A stretch of 40,090 nucleotides of DNA, from positions 1-40,090 of the forward strand of contig SVOV01000022.1 in the NCBI GenBank assembly GCA_015066205.1, given 5' to 3'. The stretch is from Oscillospiraceae bacterium (lineage in GTDB: Bacteria > Bacillota > Clostridia > Oscillospirales > Acutalibacteraceae). The notes under the pieces are model-generated. The model made no database searches. It had not been told where the DNA came from and was given only the letters and a program-made list of their open reading frames with translations. Made by a program: the position numbers and the translations under genes. Of the stretch, positions 17,289 to 25,026 are shown piece after piece (position 1 is the stretch's first letter; each line of letters starts with the position of its first letter).

Positions 17289-18806
17289 ATGCTGATACTG
17301 ACACCCGATGAAATCAGAAAGGCTGAAGACCTCGCAAACATAAACGGACTTTCATATGATGATATGATGGAAAGCGCAGGCATGGGCTGTGCGGAATATA
17401 TACTTAAAAACCATCCCGAGATAAAAAATGCGGTAATTATCTGCGGAAAAGGAAAGAACGGCGGTGACGGCTTTGTTATCGCAAGATATCTTCACGAGGC
17501 AGGAAAAAATGTCAGCGTAATTCTCGCCTTCAATTCCCCGTCGGATGAGCTTTCCGAAAAGAACAAGAGGCTCTTATCAGGGACCCTTGATATATATGAC
17601 GGAACTCATATAAATAAAAACATAACAGCGCTTCTTGAGAATGCCGATATCATTGTTGATGCTGTTTTCGGAATAGGCTTCAGGGGAGAGCTTCCCGAAA
17701 ATGTCAGGGAGCTTTTTCTTCGTTCAAAATACAGCAGGGCCGTAAAGCTTGCCGTCGATATTCCGAGCGGTCTTTCAATAAATAACGAGGATAATTCATC
17801 CTGCTTTGCGGCAGATGAAACTCTTTCAATGCTCTGCTTTAAAAAAGAGCATATCTATAAGCCCTACAGCTCTTTTTGCGGCAAGATAACAGTAATTCCC
17901 ATAGGCTTCGGACTTATATCTGATTCTGTCAGCTCAAAAACTGCAGAAGAGCTCAGAGAAATGCTTCCCGACAGTCCCTTTGATTCAAACAAAGGAACCT
18001 ACGGCAAGGCACTTATAATAGGCGGAAGCCATAAAATGCCGGGAGCACTTGTAATTTCAGCAAAAGGAGCTGTGAATTCGGGGGCGGGTCTGACATTTTT
18101 AGCCTTCCCTGATAAGATATACACACCCGTCACATCACAGCTGTGTGAATGTGTATTCAGACCGCAGTGTTCCGACAGTGAGGGAGGATTTTCGGAAAGC
18201 TGTACAGACAGCATATTAAAGGAGCTTTCCTCCTTTGATGCCGTTGCAATAGGCCCAGGAATGGGCACGGGTGATGGTGCCGAGGCTCTTCTTACTGCAG
18301 TTTTGAAAAGCTATACAGGTAAGCTTATTATTGATGCAGACGGAATAAATATCATTTCCCGCAATATAAATATACTGAAAGAGTCAAAAGCAGAAATTCT
18401 GTTAACTCCGCACCCCGGTGAAATGTCAAGACTTACCGGAAAGAGCATTAATGAAATAAATTCTGCCCGTGAAGACACAGCATCTCAGTTTTCAAAAGAA
18501 TATAGCGTAACCTTACTTCTTAAGGGTGCAAACACCGTAATTTCAGACAAAGCGGGAAAGCTCTTTATTAATCCCACAGGCTCGCCCGCCCTTTCAAGAG
18601 GCGGAAGCGGAGATCTTCTGACGGGAATTACCGTTTCTCTTGCGGCACAGGGACTTTCCGTCACAGATGCGGCTGTTGCGGGCGCATACATTCACGGACT
18701 TGCAGGAGAAATTGCTGAAAAGAAATTCACCCGCTACAGTGCGACCATTGACAGGATAACAGAATGTATCCCGAAGGCTCTTTCAAAAATCATTTCGGGA
18801 AAGTGA
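17289..18806 (+). CDS. nnr: Bifunctional NAD(P)H-hydrate repair enzyme (epimerase/dehydratase)
   Basis: This roughly 505-residue fusion repairs damaged NADH and NADPH. The N-terminal YjeF_N domain (about 1-210) epimerises R- and S-NAD(P)H hydrates; it shows CGKGKNGGDGFVIARYL and ADIIVDAVFGIGF. The C-terminal kinase-like domain (about 225-505) dehydrates the S form using ADP. It shows KGTYGKALIIGGS, AIGPGMGTG, LLTPHPGEM and the catalytic GGSGDLLTG. An ATG 69 bases upstream (17220) lies inside the terminator hairpin; 17289 is preferred because AAGGAG (17276-17281) is 7 bases before it. It is followed after 4 bases by a lipoprotein gene. The same fusion is common in Firmicutes. Confidence 0.93.
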   Translation: MLILTPDEIRKAEDLANINGLSYDDMMESAGMGCAEYILKNHPEIKNAVIICGKGKNGGDGFVIARYLHEAGKNVSVILAFNSPSDELSEKNKRLLSGTLDIYDGTHINKNITALLENADIIVDAVFGIGFRGELPENVRELFLRSKYSRAVKLAVDIPSGLSINNEDNSSCFAADETLSMLCFKKEHIYKPYSSFCGKITVIPIGFGLISDSVSSKTAEELREMLPDSPFDSNKGTYGKALIIGGSHKMPGALVISAKGAVNSGAGLTFLAFPDKIYTPVTSQLCECVFRPQCSDSEGGFSESCTDSILKELSSFDAVAIGPGMGTGDGAEALLTAVLKSYTGKLIIDADGINIISRNINILKESKAEILLTPHPGEMSRLTGKSINEINSAREDTASQFSKEYSVTLLLKGANTVISDKAGKLFINPTGSPALSRGGSGDLLTGITVSLAAQGLSVTDAAVAGAYIHGLAGEIAEKKFTRYSATIDRITECIPKALSKIISGK

Positions 18807-18810
18807 TAAT

Positions 18811-19326
18811 ATGAAAAAACTGATATCTGTCTTTTTATTAACTCTTATCACAGCATTATTATGCAGCTGTGACTCTTTTGTGAAGCCTGAGGAATTCACC
18901 CCGCAGCTGAGCTTCGGTCTTCATATGACGGCAAAGAAAAATAACAGAGAGTTCGAGGCAGATATCAGATGCACCGATTATGACAGCATAAGCCTGTTCT
19001 TTACCCATCCCGAGGAGCTTAACGGCTTTTCCGTTACATCCTCAGAAAAGGGCTTTTCCGTAAATGTTTTCGGTATTCCCGATGAAATTTCCGATTACGA
19101 GATAAATCCCGAATCCCTCCTGAATGTCCTTTTTGAAACCATAAGAACAGCTGTTTTTTCACAGCACGGGGCGTTTATTATAAATGAGGATTCTGCCGAA
19201 GCAACGCTTTCGGTTGACGGAATCCCCGTAAAGGTTTCCTTTTCAAAGGACGGTTATATCAGAGAAATTTCTGCCGAAAGCATAGATTTTTACGCTCAGT
19301 TTGAAAAATCGGTTGACAAATCGTAA
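18811..19326 (+). CDS. Small predicted lipoprotein of unknown function
   Basis: This 171-residue protein has a lipoprotein signal: MKKL head, a hydrophobic stretch, and the lipobox LCSC with the lipidated cysteine at residue 20. The mature part is predicted to be beta-rich with alternating polar residues. No domain is recognised. It is probably anchored on the outer face of the cell membrane. It begins 4 bases after nnr and is presumably co-transcribed; the connection with cofactor repair is unknown. Its last codons carry the -35 box of the alaS promoter. Confidence 0.8.
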   Translation: MKKLISVFLLTLITALLCSCDSFVKPEEFTPQLSFGLHMTAKKNNREFEADIRCTDYDSISLFFTHPEELNGFSVTSSEKGFSVNVFGIPDEISDYEINPESLLNVLFETIRTAVFSQHGAFIINEDSAEATLSVDGIPVKVSFSKDGYIREISAESIDFYAQFEKSVDKS

Positions 19327-19341
19327 AAAAACAAATATACT
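19313..19341 (+). promoter_or_regulatory. Promoter of the alaS T-box transcript
   Basis: TTGACA (19313-19318), 17 bases, TATACT (19336-19341). The -35 matches consensus perfectly and the -10 matches 5 of 6. It overlaps the 3' end of the lipoprotein gene and starts the T-box leader at about 19348. Confidence 0.8.
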
Positions 19342-19359
19342 TTCATTTGTAATTAAAAT

Positions 19360-19580
19360 AATATTAAGCAAGGGTACAGTCAGGATCAGCAGGTGCTTTT
19401 CAGAGAGAAAACGGTTGGTGCGAGTTTTTAAGAACAGCTGATTTCCGTGCCGCTGTACGGCTTCAGAGTGATGAATTCTGCGTATTTTCTGCGTTAAGGG
19501 ATATCGAGAGGTGCTTGGCACAATTCGGGTGGTACCGCGGCAAATAGCCGTCCCGAAGAAGTGACAGGTATCTTTTTTTT
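19360..19580 (+). ncRNA. T-box riboswitch (tRNA-Ala sensing) upstream of alaS
   Basis: The leader shows the T-box hallmarks in order: AGAGAG (19402-19407), GGTTGGTGCGAG (19413-19424), and the T-box core GGGTGGTACCGCGG (19527-19540). A GCT (Ala) triplet at 19437-19439 in a GAACAGCTGA context is the best specifier candidate. The terminator can form from CTTGGCAC (19514-19521) with GTGACAGG (19561-19568), TTCGGG with CCCGAA, and GCGGC with GCCGT, followed by TATCTTTTTTTT. Uncharged tRNA binding to the T-box bulge would favour the antiterminator, so alaS is raised when alanyl-tRNA is low. The helices were paired by eye only. Confidence 0.93.
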
Positions 19581-19626
19581 ATTTTCAGGGTAAAAAAATC
19601 TTAACATAAAGGACAGTGAAACAAAA

Positions 19627-22257
19627 ATGGAATGGACAAGTCTTAATGAGATAAGAGAAAAGTATCTCAGATTTTTTGAAACAAAGGAGCATATGCGGCT
19701 CCCCAGCTTCTCCCTTGTTCCTCAGGGAGATAAGAGCCTTCTTCTTATCAATGCAGGTATGGCACCCATGAAGAAGTATTTCACAGGAGAGGTCACTCCT
19801 CCGTCAAAGAGAGTTACGACCTGTCAGAAATGCATCAGAACCCCCGATATTGAAAGAGTAGGAAAAACATCCCGCCACGGCACCTTCTTTGAAATGCTCG
19901 GCAATTTCTCTTTCGGTGATTATTTCAAGCACGAGGCTACAAAATGGGCTTGGGAATTCTGCACCGAGGTTATGGAAATGCCTGTTGAGAACCTCTGGGT
20001 AAGCATTTACCACGAGGATGACGAAGCCTTTGACATCTGGACGAAGGAGGTCGGAGTTTCTCCCGACAGAATCGTGCGTCTCGGTAAGGAAGATAATTTC
20101 TGGGAGCACGGTGCAGGCCCCTGCGGTCCCTGTTCCGAGATTTATTACGACAGAGGCGTCGAAAACGGCTGCGGCAGCCCTGACTGTAAGGTAGGCTGTG
20201 ACTGTGACCGCTTCGTTGAATTCTGGAACCTTGTTTTCACACAGTTTGAAAATGACGGCAACGGCAATTATACAAGACTCAAGAACCCCAATATCGATAC
20301 AGGTATGGGACTTGAAAGACTTGCCTGTATTTCTCAGGGTGTTGCCAACCTTTTTGAGGTTGACACGATTCAGAACATTATGAAGCACATAATGGAAATT
20401 GCAGGCGTAAAATACCACGATAACGAGAAGCACGATGTATCTCTCCGTGTTATCACAGACCATATCAGAAGCACGACTATGATGATATCTGACGGCGTTA
20501 TGCCCTCAAATGAAGGCAGAGGCTATGTTCTCAGAAGACTTCTCCGCCGTGCTGCCCGTCACGGAAGACTTCTCGGAATCGAAAGACCCTTCCTCGCAGA
20601 GGTTTGCGAAACCGTTATCAGAGAAAGCGGTGAGGCTTATCCCCAGCTTACCGAAAAGAAGGATTATATCCTTAAGATAATTGCTATCGAAGAAGAAAAC
20701 TTCAATAAGACCATTGACTCGGGTCTTCGTCTTCTTGAAGAAATGATCGCTTCTTCCGACGGCAAAATGCTCAGCGGCGACGATGCATTCAAGCTTTCCG
20801 ATACATTCGGCTTTCCGCTTGACCTTACCCGTGAGATTCTCGAGGAAAAGGGAATGTGCGTTGATGAGGAAAGATTTAACGCTCTTATAAAAATTCAGAA
20901 GGAAACCGCAAGAAATGCAAGAAAAGACGCGGGAGCAGATGCATGGAAGAATTCCTCCGCTTCTCTTAAGGGTATTCCTGAAACCGTATTCACAGGCTAT
21001 GAAGACACAGACGGAAACGGTAAGGTTCTTGCAATACTTTCGTCTGAGGGCGAGCTTAATGAAAGGATCGGCGAGGGTGAAGAAGCAATTATCATTCTCG
21101 ATTCAACCTCGTTTTACGGAGAAGGCGGCGGACAGTGCGGCGATAAGGGTACTATCAGCGGTTCTGCCTTTTCATTTAAGGTAAATGATACAACAAAATC
21201 CGCTAACGGCATTTATTTCCATAAGGGCGTTATGGAAGAGGGTATCGCAAGCGTAGGCGATGAGGTAAAGACATCTGTCTGCTCCTGCTTCAGAAATGCA
21301 GTCAAGAGAAATCACACCTCCGCACATCTTCTTCAGGCGGCTCTCAGAAAAACACTCGGAAGCCATGTTGAACAGGCCGGTCAGCTTGTAAATGACAAGG
21401 TTATGAGATTTGACTTCACACATTTCTCCGCTCTTACAAGTGAAGAAATTGAAAGCATCGAAAAAGAAGTAAATAAGGTTATTCTTCAGGCAATTCCCGT
21501 TGAATCCGCTGAAAAGACTCTTTCAGAAGCAAAAGCAATGGGCGCTATGGCTCTCTTCGGAGAAAAATACGGAGAAACAGTAAGAGTCGTAAACGCAGGC
21601 GGTTATTCACTGGAGCTTTGCGGCGGTACTCACGCTGAAAACACAGGTGCAATAGGTATGTTCAAAATTATTTCCGAAAGCTCCGTCGCTTCGGGTGTCA
21701 GAAGAATCGAAGCCGTAACAGGTCTTAATGCTCTCACATATGTAAATGAACTCAACAGATCTCTTCTTGTAACAGCAGCAAATCTTAAGTGCTCGGCCTT
21801 TGCTGTTGCCGAAAAGGCTGCCGCTCTTACAAATGAGCTTAAACTGAAGGACAAGCAGATAGAAAAGCTGAATTCCGAGCTTGCTTCCGTGAAGGCATCA
21901 GATCTCTTCACCGAAGTCGGAGAATTCGCAGGAATAAAGGTGCTTACTGCAGATCTCGGCGAGGCTGATACAAATGCTCTGAGAACAATGCTCGACTCCT
22001 CAAAGGCTGATGACAAGATAATCGTTGTTGCAGGAAAGAACACCGAAAAGGGCACCTGCTCATTTGCCTGCTCCTGCGGTAAGGATGCTGTTTCAAAGGG
22101 CGCACACGCAGGTAATATTGTAAGAGAAACCGCAAAGATAGCGGGCGGGGCCGGCGGCGGCAAGCCCGATTCTGCAATGGCAGGCGGTAAAGATATTTCA
22201 AAGATCGGCGAAGCTCTCTCTTCTGTAGGAGCTACAGTCGGAGCAATGATAAAATAA
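19627..22257 (+). CDS. alaS: Alanyl-tRNA synthetase
   Basis: This 876-residue enzyme charges tRNA-Ala, matching the usual length. The class II catalytic core shows GMAPMKKYFTGEVTPP and RHGTFFEMLGNFSFGDYFK. The editing domain, which clears Ser and Gly mischarging, has its zinc motif residues in HTSAHLLQAAL and CGGTHAENTG. The C-terminal oligomerisation and tRNA-binding domain ends with GGAGGGKPDSAMAGG. A zinc-like Cys cluster (CGSPDCKVGCDCDR, about 182-196) is also seen. AAAGGA lies 13 bases before the ATG. It is controlled by the T-box leader directly upstream and followed after 20 bases by a HIT gene. Confidence 0.98.
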   Translation: MEWTSLNEIREKYLRFFETKEHMRLPSFSLVPQGDKSLLLINAGMAPMKKYFTGEVTPPSKRVTTCQKCIRTPDIERVGKTSRHGTFFEMLGNFSFGDYFKHEATKWAWEFCTEVMEMPVENLWVSIYHEDDEAFDIWTKEVGVSPDRIVRLGKEDNFWEHGAGPCGPCSEIYYDRGVENGCGSPDCKVGCDCDRFVEFWNLVFTQFENDGNGNYTRLKNPNIDTGMGLERLACISQGVANLFEVDTIQNIMKHIMEIAGVKYHDNEKHDVSLRVITDHIRSTTMMISDGVMPSNEGRGYVLRRLLRRAARHGRLLGIERPFLAEVCETVIRESGEAYPQLTEKKDYILKIIAIEEENFNKTIDSGLRLLEEMIASSDGKMLSGDDAFKLSDTFGFPLDLTREILEEKGMCVDEERFNALIKIQKETARNARKDAGADAWKNSSASLKGIPETVFTGYEDTDGNGKVLAILSSEGELNERIGEGEEAIIILDSTSFYGEGGGQCGDKGTISGSAFSFKVNDTTKSANGIYFHKGVMEEGIASVGDEVKTSVCSCFRNAVKRNHTSAHLLQAALRKTLGSHVEQAGQLVNDKVMRFDFTHFSALTSEEIESIEKEVNKVILQAIPVESAEKTLSEAKAMGAMALFGEKYGETVRVVNAGGYSLELCGGTHAENTGAIGMFKIISESSVASGVRRIEAVTGLNALTYVNELNRSLLVTAANLKCSAFAVAEKAAALTNELKLKDKQIEKLNSELASVKASDLFTEVGEFAGIKVLTADLGEADTNALRTMLDSSKADDKIIVVAGKNTEKGTCSFACSCGKDAVSKGAHAGNIVRETAKIAGGAGGGKPDSAMAGGKDISKIGEALSSVGATVGAMIK

Positions 22258-22277
22258 ACCGTAAGGAGTAAAATACA

Positions 22278-22616
22278 ATGGATTGCATTTTCTGTAAAAT
22301 TGCAAACGGTGAGATCCCCTCAACAAAGGTTTATGAGGATGACAAGATCCTTGCATTCAAGGACCTTGACCCTCAGGCTCCCGTTCATATTCTTATAATC
22401 CCCAAAGAGCACATAAAATGGGCTTATGATGTAAATTCGGAAAACTGTGCCGTTATAGCTCATATCTTCTCAAAGATTCCCGAGATCGCAAGGTCACAGG
22501 GACTTGAAAACGGCTTCAGAATCGTAAACAACTGCGGTGAAAGTGCAGGACAGACCGTTCATCACATCCATTTTCACCTTATGGGCGGAAGAGATTTCGG
22601 CTGGCCCGCAGGTTAA
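22278..22616 (+). CDS. HIT-family nucleotide hydrolase (HinT-like)
   Basis: This 112-residue protein has CIFCKIANGEIPS at the N-terminus (possible zinc Cys pair) and the histidine triad HHIHFHLMGG near residue 97, the catalytic motif of HinT phosphoramidases. These hydrolyse AMP-linked substrates such as aminoacyl-adenylates. Location directly behind alaS is suggestive, because HinT can act on aminoacyl-AMP released by synthetases; that link is inference. GTAAGGAG precedes the ATG. A strong terminator follows at 22785. Confidence 0.93.
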   Translation: MDCIFCKIANGEIPSTKVYEDDKILAFKDLDPQAPVHILIIPKEHIKWAYDVNSENCAVIAHIFSKIPEIARSQGLENGFRIVNNCGESAGQTVHHIHFHLMGGRDFGWPAG

Positions 22617-22646
22617 GTCAGGTTTTGCCTTTGATAGATTCTGACA

Positions 22647-22758
22647 GAGATATTGCCCTGCGGGCAGTGATATTCGTTTCTGCGAAACGAGTGATATCTG
22701 TTCCGTCGGAACAGGTGATATATTTTCCTGCGGAAAATGTGAAGGAAGGCTTCGCCTT
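22647..22758. repeat. Tandem hairpin array with GTGATAT linkers (24-nt period)
   Basis: Three exact 24-nt units (22667-22690, 22691-22714, 22715-22738) each consist of GTGATAT, a 7-nt arm, a 3-nt loop and the perfect reverse complement of the arm. The arms differ between units (TCGTTTC, CTGTTCC, ATTTTCC), so sequence varies while pairing is kept. Shorter flanking units show the same plan: GAGATAT plus TGCCC/GGGCA (22647-22666), and GTGAAGG plus AAGGC/GCCTT (22739-22758). Loops are TGC, GTC or TTC. It is not a CRISPR, because the conserved part is only 7 nt. It lies between the HIT stop codon and its terminator, so it would be in the 3' end of the alaS-HIT mRNA. Confidence 0.8.
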
Positions 22759-22784
22759 GTTCCGCTTCGCTCTATGATTTTTCG

Positions 22785-22830
22785 GCACGGGATTCTCTTT
22801 AAGAGTCCCGTGCTGATTTTATCTTTTTTA
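22785..22830 (+). terminator. Terminator of the alaS-HIT operon
   Basis: GCACGGGA (22785-22792) pairs with TCCCGTGC (22806-22813). The inner CTC/GAG extends the stem, and TGATTTTATCTTTTTT follows. Confidence 0.85.
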
Positions 22831-22905
22831 ATTGCTCGTGCCGTTGGCACATTGCTGAGGTTACATATTATTAAGATTACGGATGGGCAATTCGCCTTGC
22901 ATTCT

Positions 22906-22933
22906 CCGAAATCCGAATTCCGAAATCCGAATT
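22906..22933. repeat. Perfect 14-bp tandem duplication
   Basis: CCGAAATCCGAATT occurs twice head to tail (22906-22919, 22920-22933). Each copy is itself two near-identical 7-mers, so the tract reads as four 7-nt units. It lies 10 bases upstream of the sigma-K-like promoter. Confidence 0.85.
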
Positions 22934-22942
22934 TTTACACTC

Positions 22943-22969
22943 ACTCTTTCCGTTTCCTTTCATAGTATA
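22943..22969 (+). promoter_or_regulatory. Sigma-K-like promoter for the Cys-rich micro-gene
   Basis: AC (22943-22944), 16 bases, then CATAGTATA (22961-22969) fits the sigma-K pattern AC-N16/17-CATAnnnTA known from Bacillus. The start codon is 31 bases downstream. Sigma-K acts late in the mother cell. The motif is short, so chance is possible. Confidence 0.45.
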
Positions 22970-22999
22970 TAGTGGAAGGTGCGAAAGGAGGTCAGGCGA

Positions 23000-23146
23000 A
23001 TGTTCTTTGGTAACGGATGCAACAGTTACTGGATTCTCTTCATCATCCTTATTCTCGTTCTCACAGGCGACAACGGATGCTGCAACCAGAACACTAATAA
23101 CTGCTGCTGCAATCAGAACAACAACTGCGGCTGCGGCTGTAACTAA
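23000..23146 (+). CDS. 48-residue Cys/Asn-rich micro-protein
   Basis: Reading from ATG 23000 gives a 48-residue protein: a short polar head (MFFGNGCNSYW), a hydrophobic segment (about residues 11-22, ILFIILILVLTG), and a tail dense in Asn, Gln, Gly and Cys (GCCNQ, NCCCNQ, NCGCGCN; 9 Cys in the last 22 residues). AAAGGAGG (22984-22991) at ideal spacing, a terminator directly after, and a sigma-K-like promoter before it support a real gene. Similar tiny Cys-rich proteins occur in spore coats, where they can be cross-linked; that role is inference. No family was identified. Confidence 0.75.
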   Translation: MFFGNGCNSYWILFIILILVLTGDNGCCNQNTNNCCCNQNNNCGCGCN

Positions 23147-23160
23147 CTGAATAAAAAAAT

Positions 23161-23195
23161 CCGCTGCAAGTCTATGGCTTGCGGCGGTATTTTTA
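23161..23195 (+). terminator. Terminator after the micro-gene
   Basis: CCGCTGCAAG (23161-23170) pairs with CTTGCGGCGG (23178-23187) with one wobble pair. The loop is TCTATGG and the tail TATTTTTAT. Confidence 0.85.
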
Positions 23196-23202
23196 TCTGT
23201 AT

Positions 23203-23230
23203 AAGTCTTTCAGAGGAGAAAGGCTTTTTT
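23203..23230 (+). terminator. Second, weaker terminator-like hairpin
   Basis: AAGTCTTTC (23203-23211) pairs with GAAAGGCTT (23218-23226) with one wobble pair; TTTT follows. It backs up the preceding terminator against the convergent tetR gene. Confidence 0.6.
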
Positions 23231-23265
23231 ACCCAAAAGGAAAACTGCAACGGAAAAGCATATTT

Positions 23266-23844
23266 TTACATATTAAAAAATGTAGCCTGATTTGAAAAAG
23301 CAACAGCCTTTCTTATTCCGTGGTTTGTTATTGTCGTTATAAGCTCGGCAACTGATTTCGGGGGCATTCTGTTTTCGTTATTGAGCCACAGCCACAGTAT
23401 ATTTGCAACACCCGCAGAAATAAATTGGGCACAGTACATCGAAAGCTCCGAATCTGACTCAACACCGATAAATTTACCCATAATATTGGAAAGTTTCTCC
23501 CCTATTCCGATATTACCTCTGTCACTGAGAATTACAAGAAAAAGCTCTCTTCTGTTTTCAATAAATGTCAGCATCTGAGTTATCAGCTCTGACTGACTGC
23601 AGCCGTCGGCGATTGCTTTTCCCAATATCTCATTGAAATCCTGAGACAAATCGTTTATTATATCATCATAAAGCTCCTGTGGAGACTGATAATGATGATA
23701 AAATGTGCTTCTGTTCACATCTGCAGTTTCGCAGATTTTTTTTATGCTTATTTCGTGAATTGGCTTTGTATGCATAATTTCAATAAGAGCCTCTTTAAGA
23801 ATCTTTTTGGTCATTTTTACTCTTCTGTCATCAGCGTTGGGCAT
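23266..23844 (-). CDS. TetR-family transcriptional regulator
   Basis: This roughly 192-residue one-domain-plus-ligand-domain repressor has its DNA-binding helix-turn-helix at about 25-45 (ISIKKICETADVNRSTFYHHYQSPQEL). The C-terminal domain is helical with no recognised ligand motif. The start ATG at 23844 is preferred over GTG at 23853 because AAAAGGAG lies 8 bases before it. No target gene adjoins it on the same strand; argF lies upstream on the same strand but is separated by a terminator. The regulon is therefore unknown. Confidence 0.9.
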   Translation of the reverse strand: MPNADDRRVKMTKKILKEALIEIMHTKPIHEISIKKICETADVNRSTFYHHYQSPQELYDDIINDLSQDFNEILGKAIADGCSQSELITQMLTFIENRRELFLVILSDRGNIGIGEKLSNIMGKFIGVESDSELSMYCAQFISAGVANILWLWLNNENRMPPKSVAELITTITNHGIRKAVAFSNQATFFNM

Positions 23845-23873
23845 AAAATACACTCCTTTTTTTGTATGTGCCT

Positions 23874-23902
23874 ATTATAATCCTTTTTTTTACAAAATGC
23901 AA
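23874..23902 (-). promoter_or_regulatory. Promoter of the tetR-type gene
   Basis: On the minus strand, TTGCAT (23897-23902) is followed after 17 bases by TATAAT (23874-23879), 30 bases before the start codon. Confidence 0.65.
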
Positions 23903-23967
23903 CACTGTGTTTACCTTTTATCTCTGTGCTTATATTTCAGCACCGAGCCTGTATTTCAGCACCGTGT

Positions 23968-24016
23968 AAAAAAAAAGAACGGCGGAATGAAAAATCATTC
24001 CCGCCGCTCTTTTTTT
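23968..24016. terminator. Terminator of the arginine operon (bidirectional form)
   Basis: CGGCGGAATGA (23980-23990) pairs with TCATTCCCGCCG (23995-24006) with a one-base bulge and AAAA loop. U-rich tails occur on both strands (minus: TTCTTTTTTTTTA; plus: CTCTTTTTTTT). It lies 23 bases after the argF stop. Confidence 0.85.
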
Positions 24017-24039
24017 GGAAAGACAAAACTCTGAAGAAC

Positions 24040-25026
24040 TTATTTTAATGTGGCAAGCATTACCGCCTTTATGGTATGCATACGGTTTTCGGCTTCCTTG
24101 AAAACAACCGAAGCTTCGCTTTCAAAGACATCGTTTGTAACCTCGAAGGCCTCCATATTGAATTTTTCTCCCATCTCCTTACCGACCTTGGTTTTATGGT
24201 CGTGATAAGACGGAAGACAGTGCATAAAGATGCAGTTTTCACCCGCAATATCCATTTTTTCTTTATTTACCTGATAGGGAGAAAGCTCCTTTACTCTCTC
24301 CTCCCAGACCTCAACAGGTTCACCCATAGAAACCCACACATCAGTGCAGATAACATCTGCGCCCTTACAAGCGACGGCGGGATCTTCAATAAAGTGAAGC
24401 TTTGCTCCTGTTTCCTTTGCGATTTCCTCACATTTTTCTATAAGTGCTTTTTCGGGGAAATATTTTGCGGGAGAGCAGGCAGTAAATTCAAGGCCCATTT
24501 TTGCACAGCCTATCATAAGAGAATTACCCATATTATAGCGGGCATCGCCCATATATACGAATTTGATTCCCTTAAGATAGCCGAAATGCTCCTTTATTGT
24601 AAGAAGGTCGGCAAGTATCTGTGTGGGGTGGTATTCATTTGTAAGGCCGTTCCAGACGGGAACGGAAGAATACTCGGCAAGCTCTTCGACTATTTCCTGA
24701 CCGAAGCCCCTGTATTCGATGCCGTCAAAAATACCTGCAAGAACTCTCGCAGTATCGGCAATACTCTCCTTTTTTCCTATCTGAGAGCCCGAGGGGTCAA
24801 GATATGTTGTTCCCATTCCGAGGTCATGAGCCGCTACCTCAAAGCTTGAACGGGTGCGGGTACTGGTTTTTTCAAAAATAAGAGCAACATTTTTTCCTCT
24901 TAATTCATCATGGAGAATACCGTTCTTTTTCTTGTACTTAAGCTCCCCTGAAAGCTCAAGAAGATAGTCTATTTCTTCGGGAGTAAAATCGAGTAATGTT
25001 AAAAAATCTCTTCCTTTAAGCGTCAT
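24040..25026 (-). CDS. argF: Ornithine carbamoyltransferase
   Basis: This 328-residue enzyme makes citrulline from ornithine and carbamoyl phosphate. The carbamoyl-phosphate motif STRTR is in FEKTSTRTRSSFEVAA (about 50-65), and the ornithine-side HCLP motif is at about 265. The start ATG at 25026 overlaps the argD stop as ATGA and has GAGGT 6 bases before it; the TTG 15 bases earlier is rejected. It is the last gene of the operon. A catabolic ArcB role is unlikely given the biosynthetic cluster. Confidence 0.96.
   Translation of the reverse strand: MTLKGRDFLTLLDFTPEEIDYLLELSGELKYKKKNGILHDELRGKNVALIFEKTSTRTRSSFEVAAHDLGMGTTYLDPSGSQIGKKESIADTARVLAGIFDGIEYRGFGQEIVEELAEYSSVPVWNGLTNEYHPTQILADLLTIKEHFGYLKGIKFVYMGDARYNMGNSLMIGCAKMGLEFTACSPAKYFPEKALIEKCEEIAKETGAKLHFIEDPAVACKGADVICTDVWVSMGEPVEVWEERVKELSPYQVNKEKMDIAGENCIFMHCLPSYHDHKTKVGKEMGEKFNMEAFEVTNDVFESEASVVFKEAENRMHTIKAVMLATLK

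Larger units (their letters stand above)
22617..22999. other. Repeat-rich intergenic region
   Basis: This 383-bp stretch lies between the HIT gene and the Cys-rich micro-gene. It holds a tandem hairpin array (22647-22758), the alaS-HIT terminator (22785-22830), a small GTGCCGTTGGCAC hairpin near 22840, a perfect 14-bp tandem duplication (22906-22933), and a sigma-K-like promoter (22943-22969). Confidence 0.7.

Noticed and set aside
19804-20463. 219-residue reading frame antisense to alaS
   Set aside because: It lies wholly within conserved alaS codons, has no ribosome binding site and a composition typical of antisense shadow frames.
22647-22758. CRISPR array
   Set aside because: The regular 24-nt period looked array-like, but the conserved part is only 7 nt and the variable parts are self-complementary hairpins. 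No cas genes are nearby.
24076-24849. 257-residue reading frame antisense to argF
   Set aside because: It overlaps the conserved argF core entirely, has no ribosome binding site and no recognisable domain.
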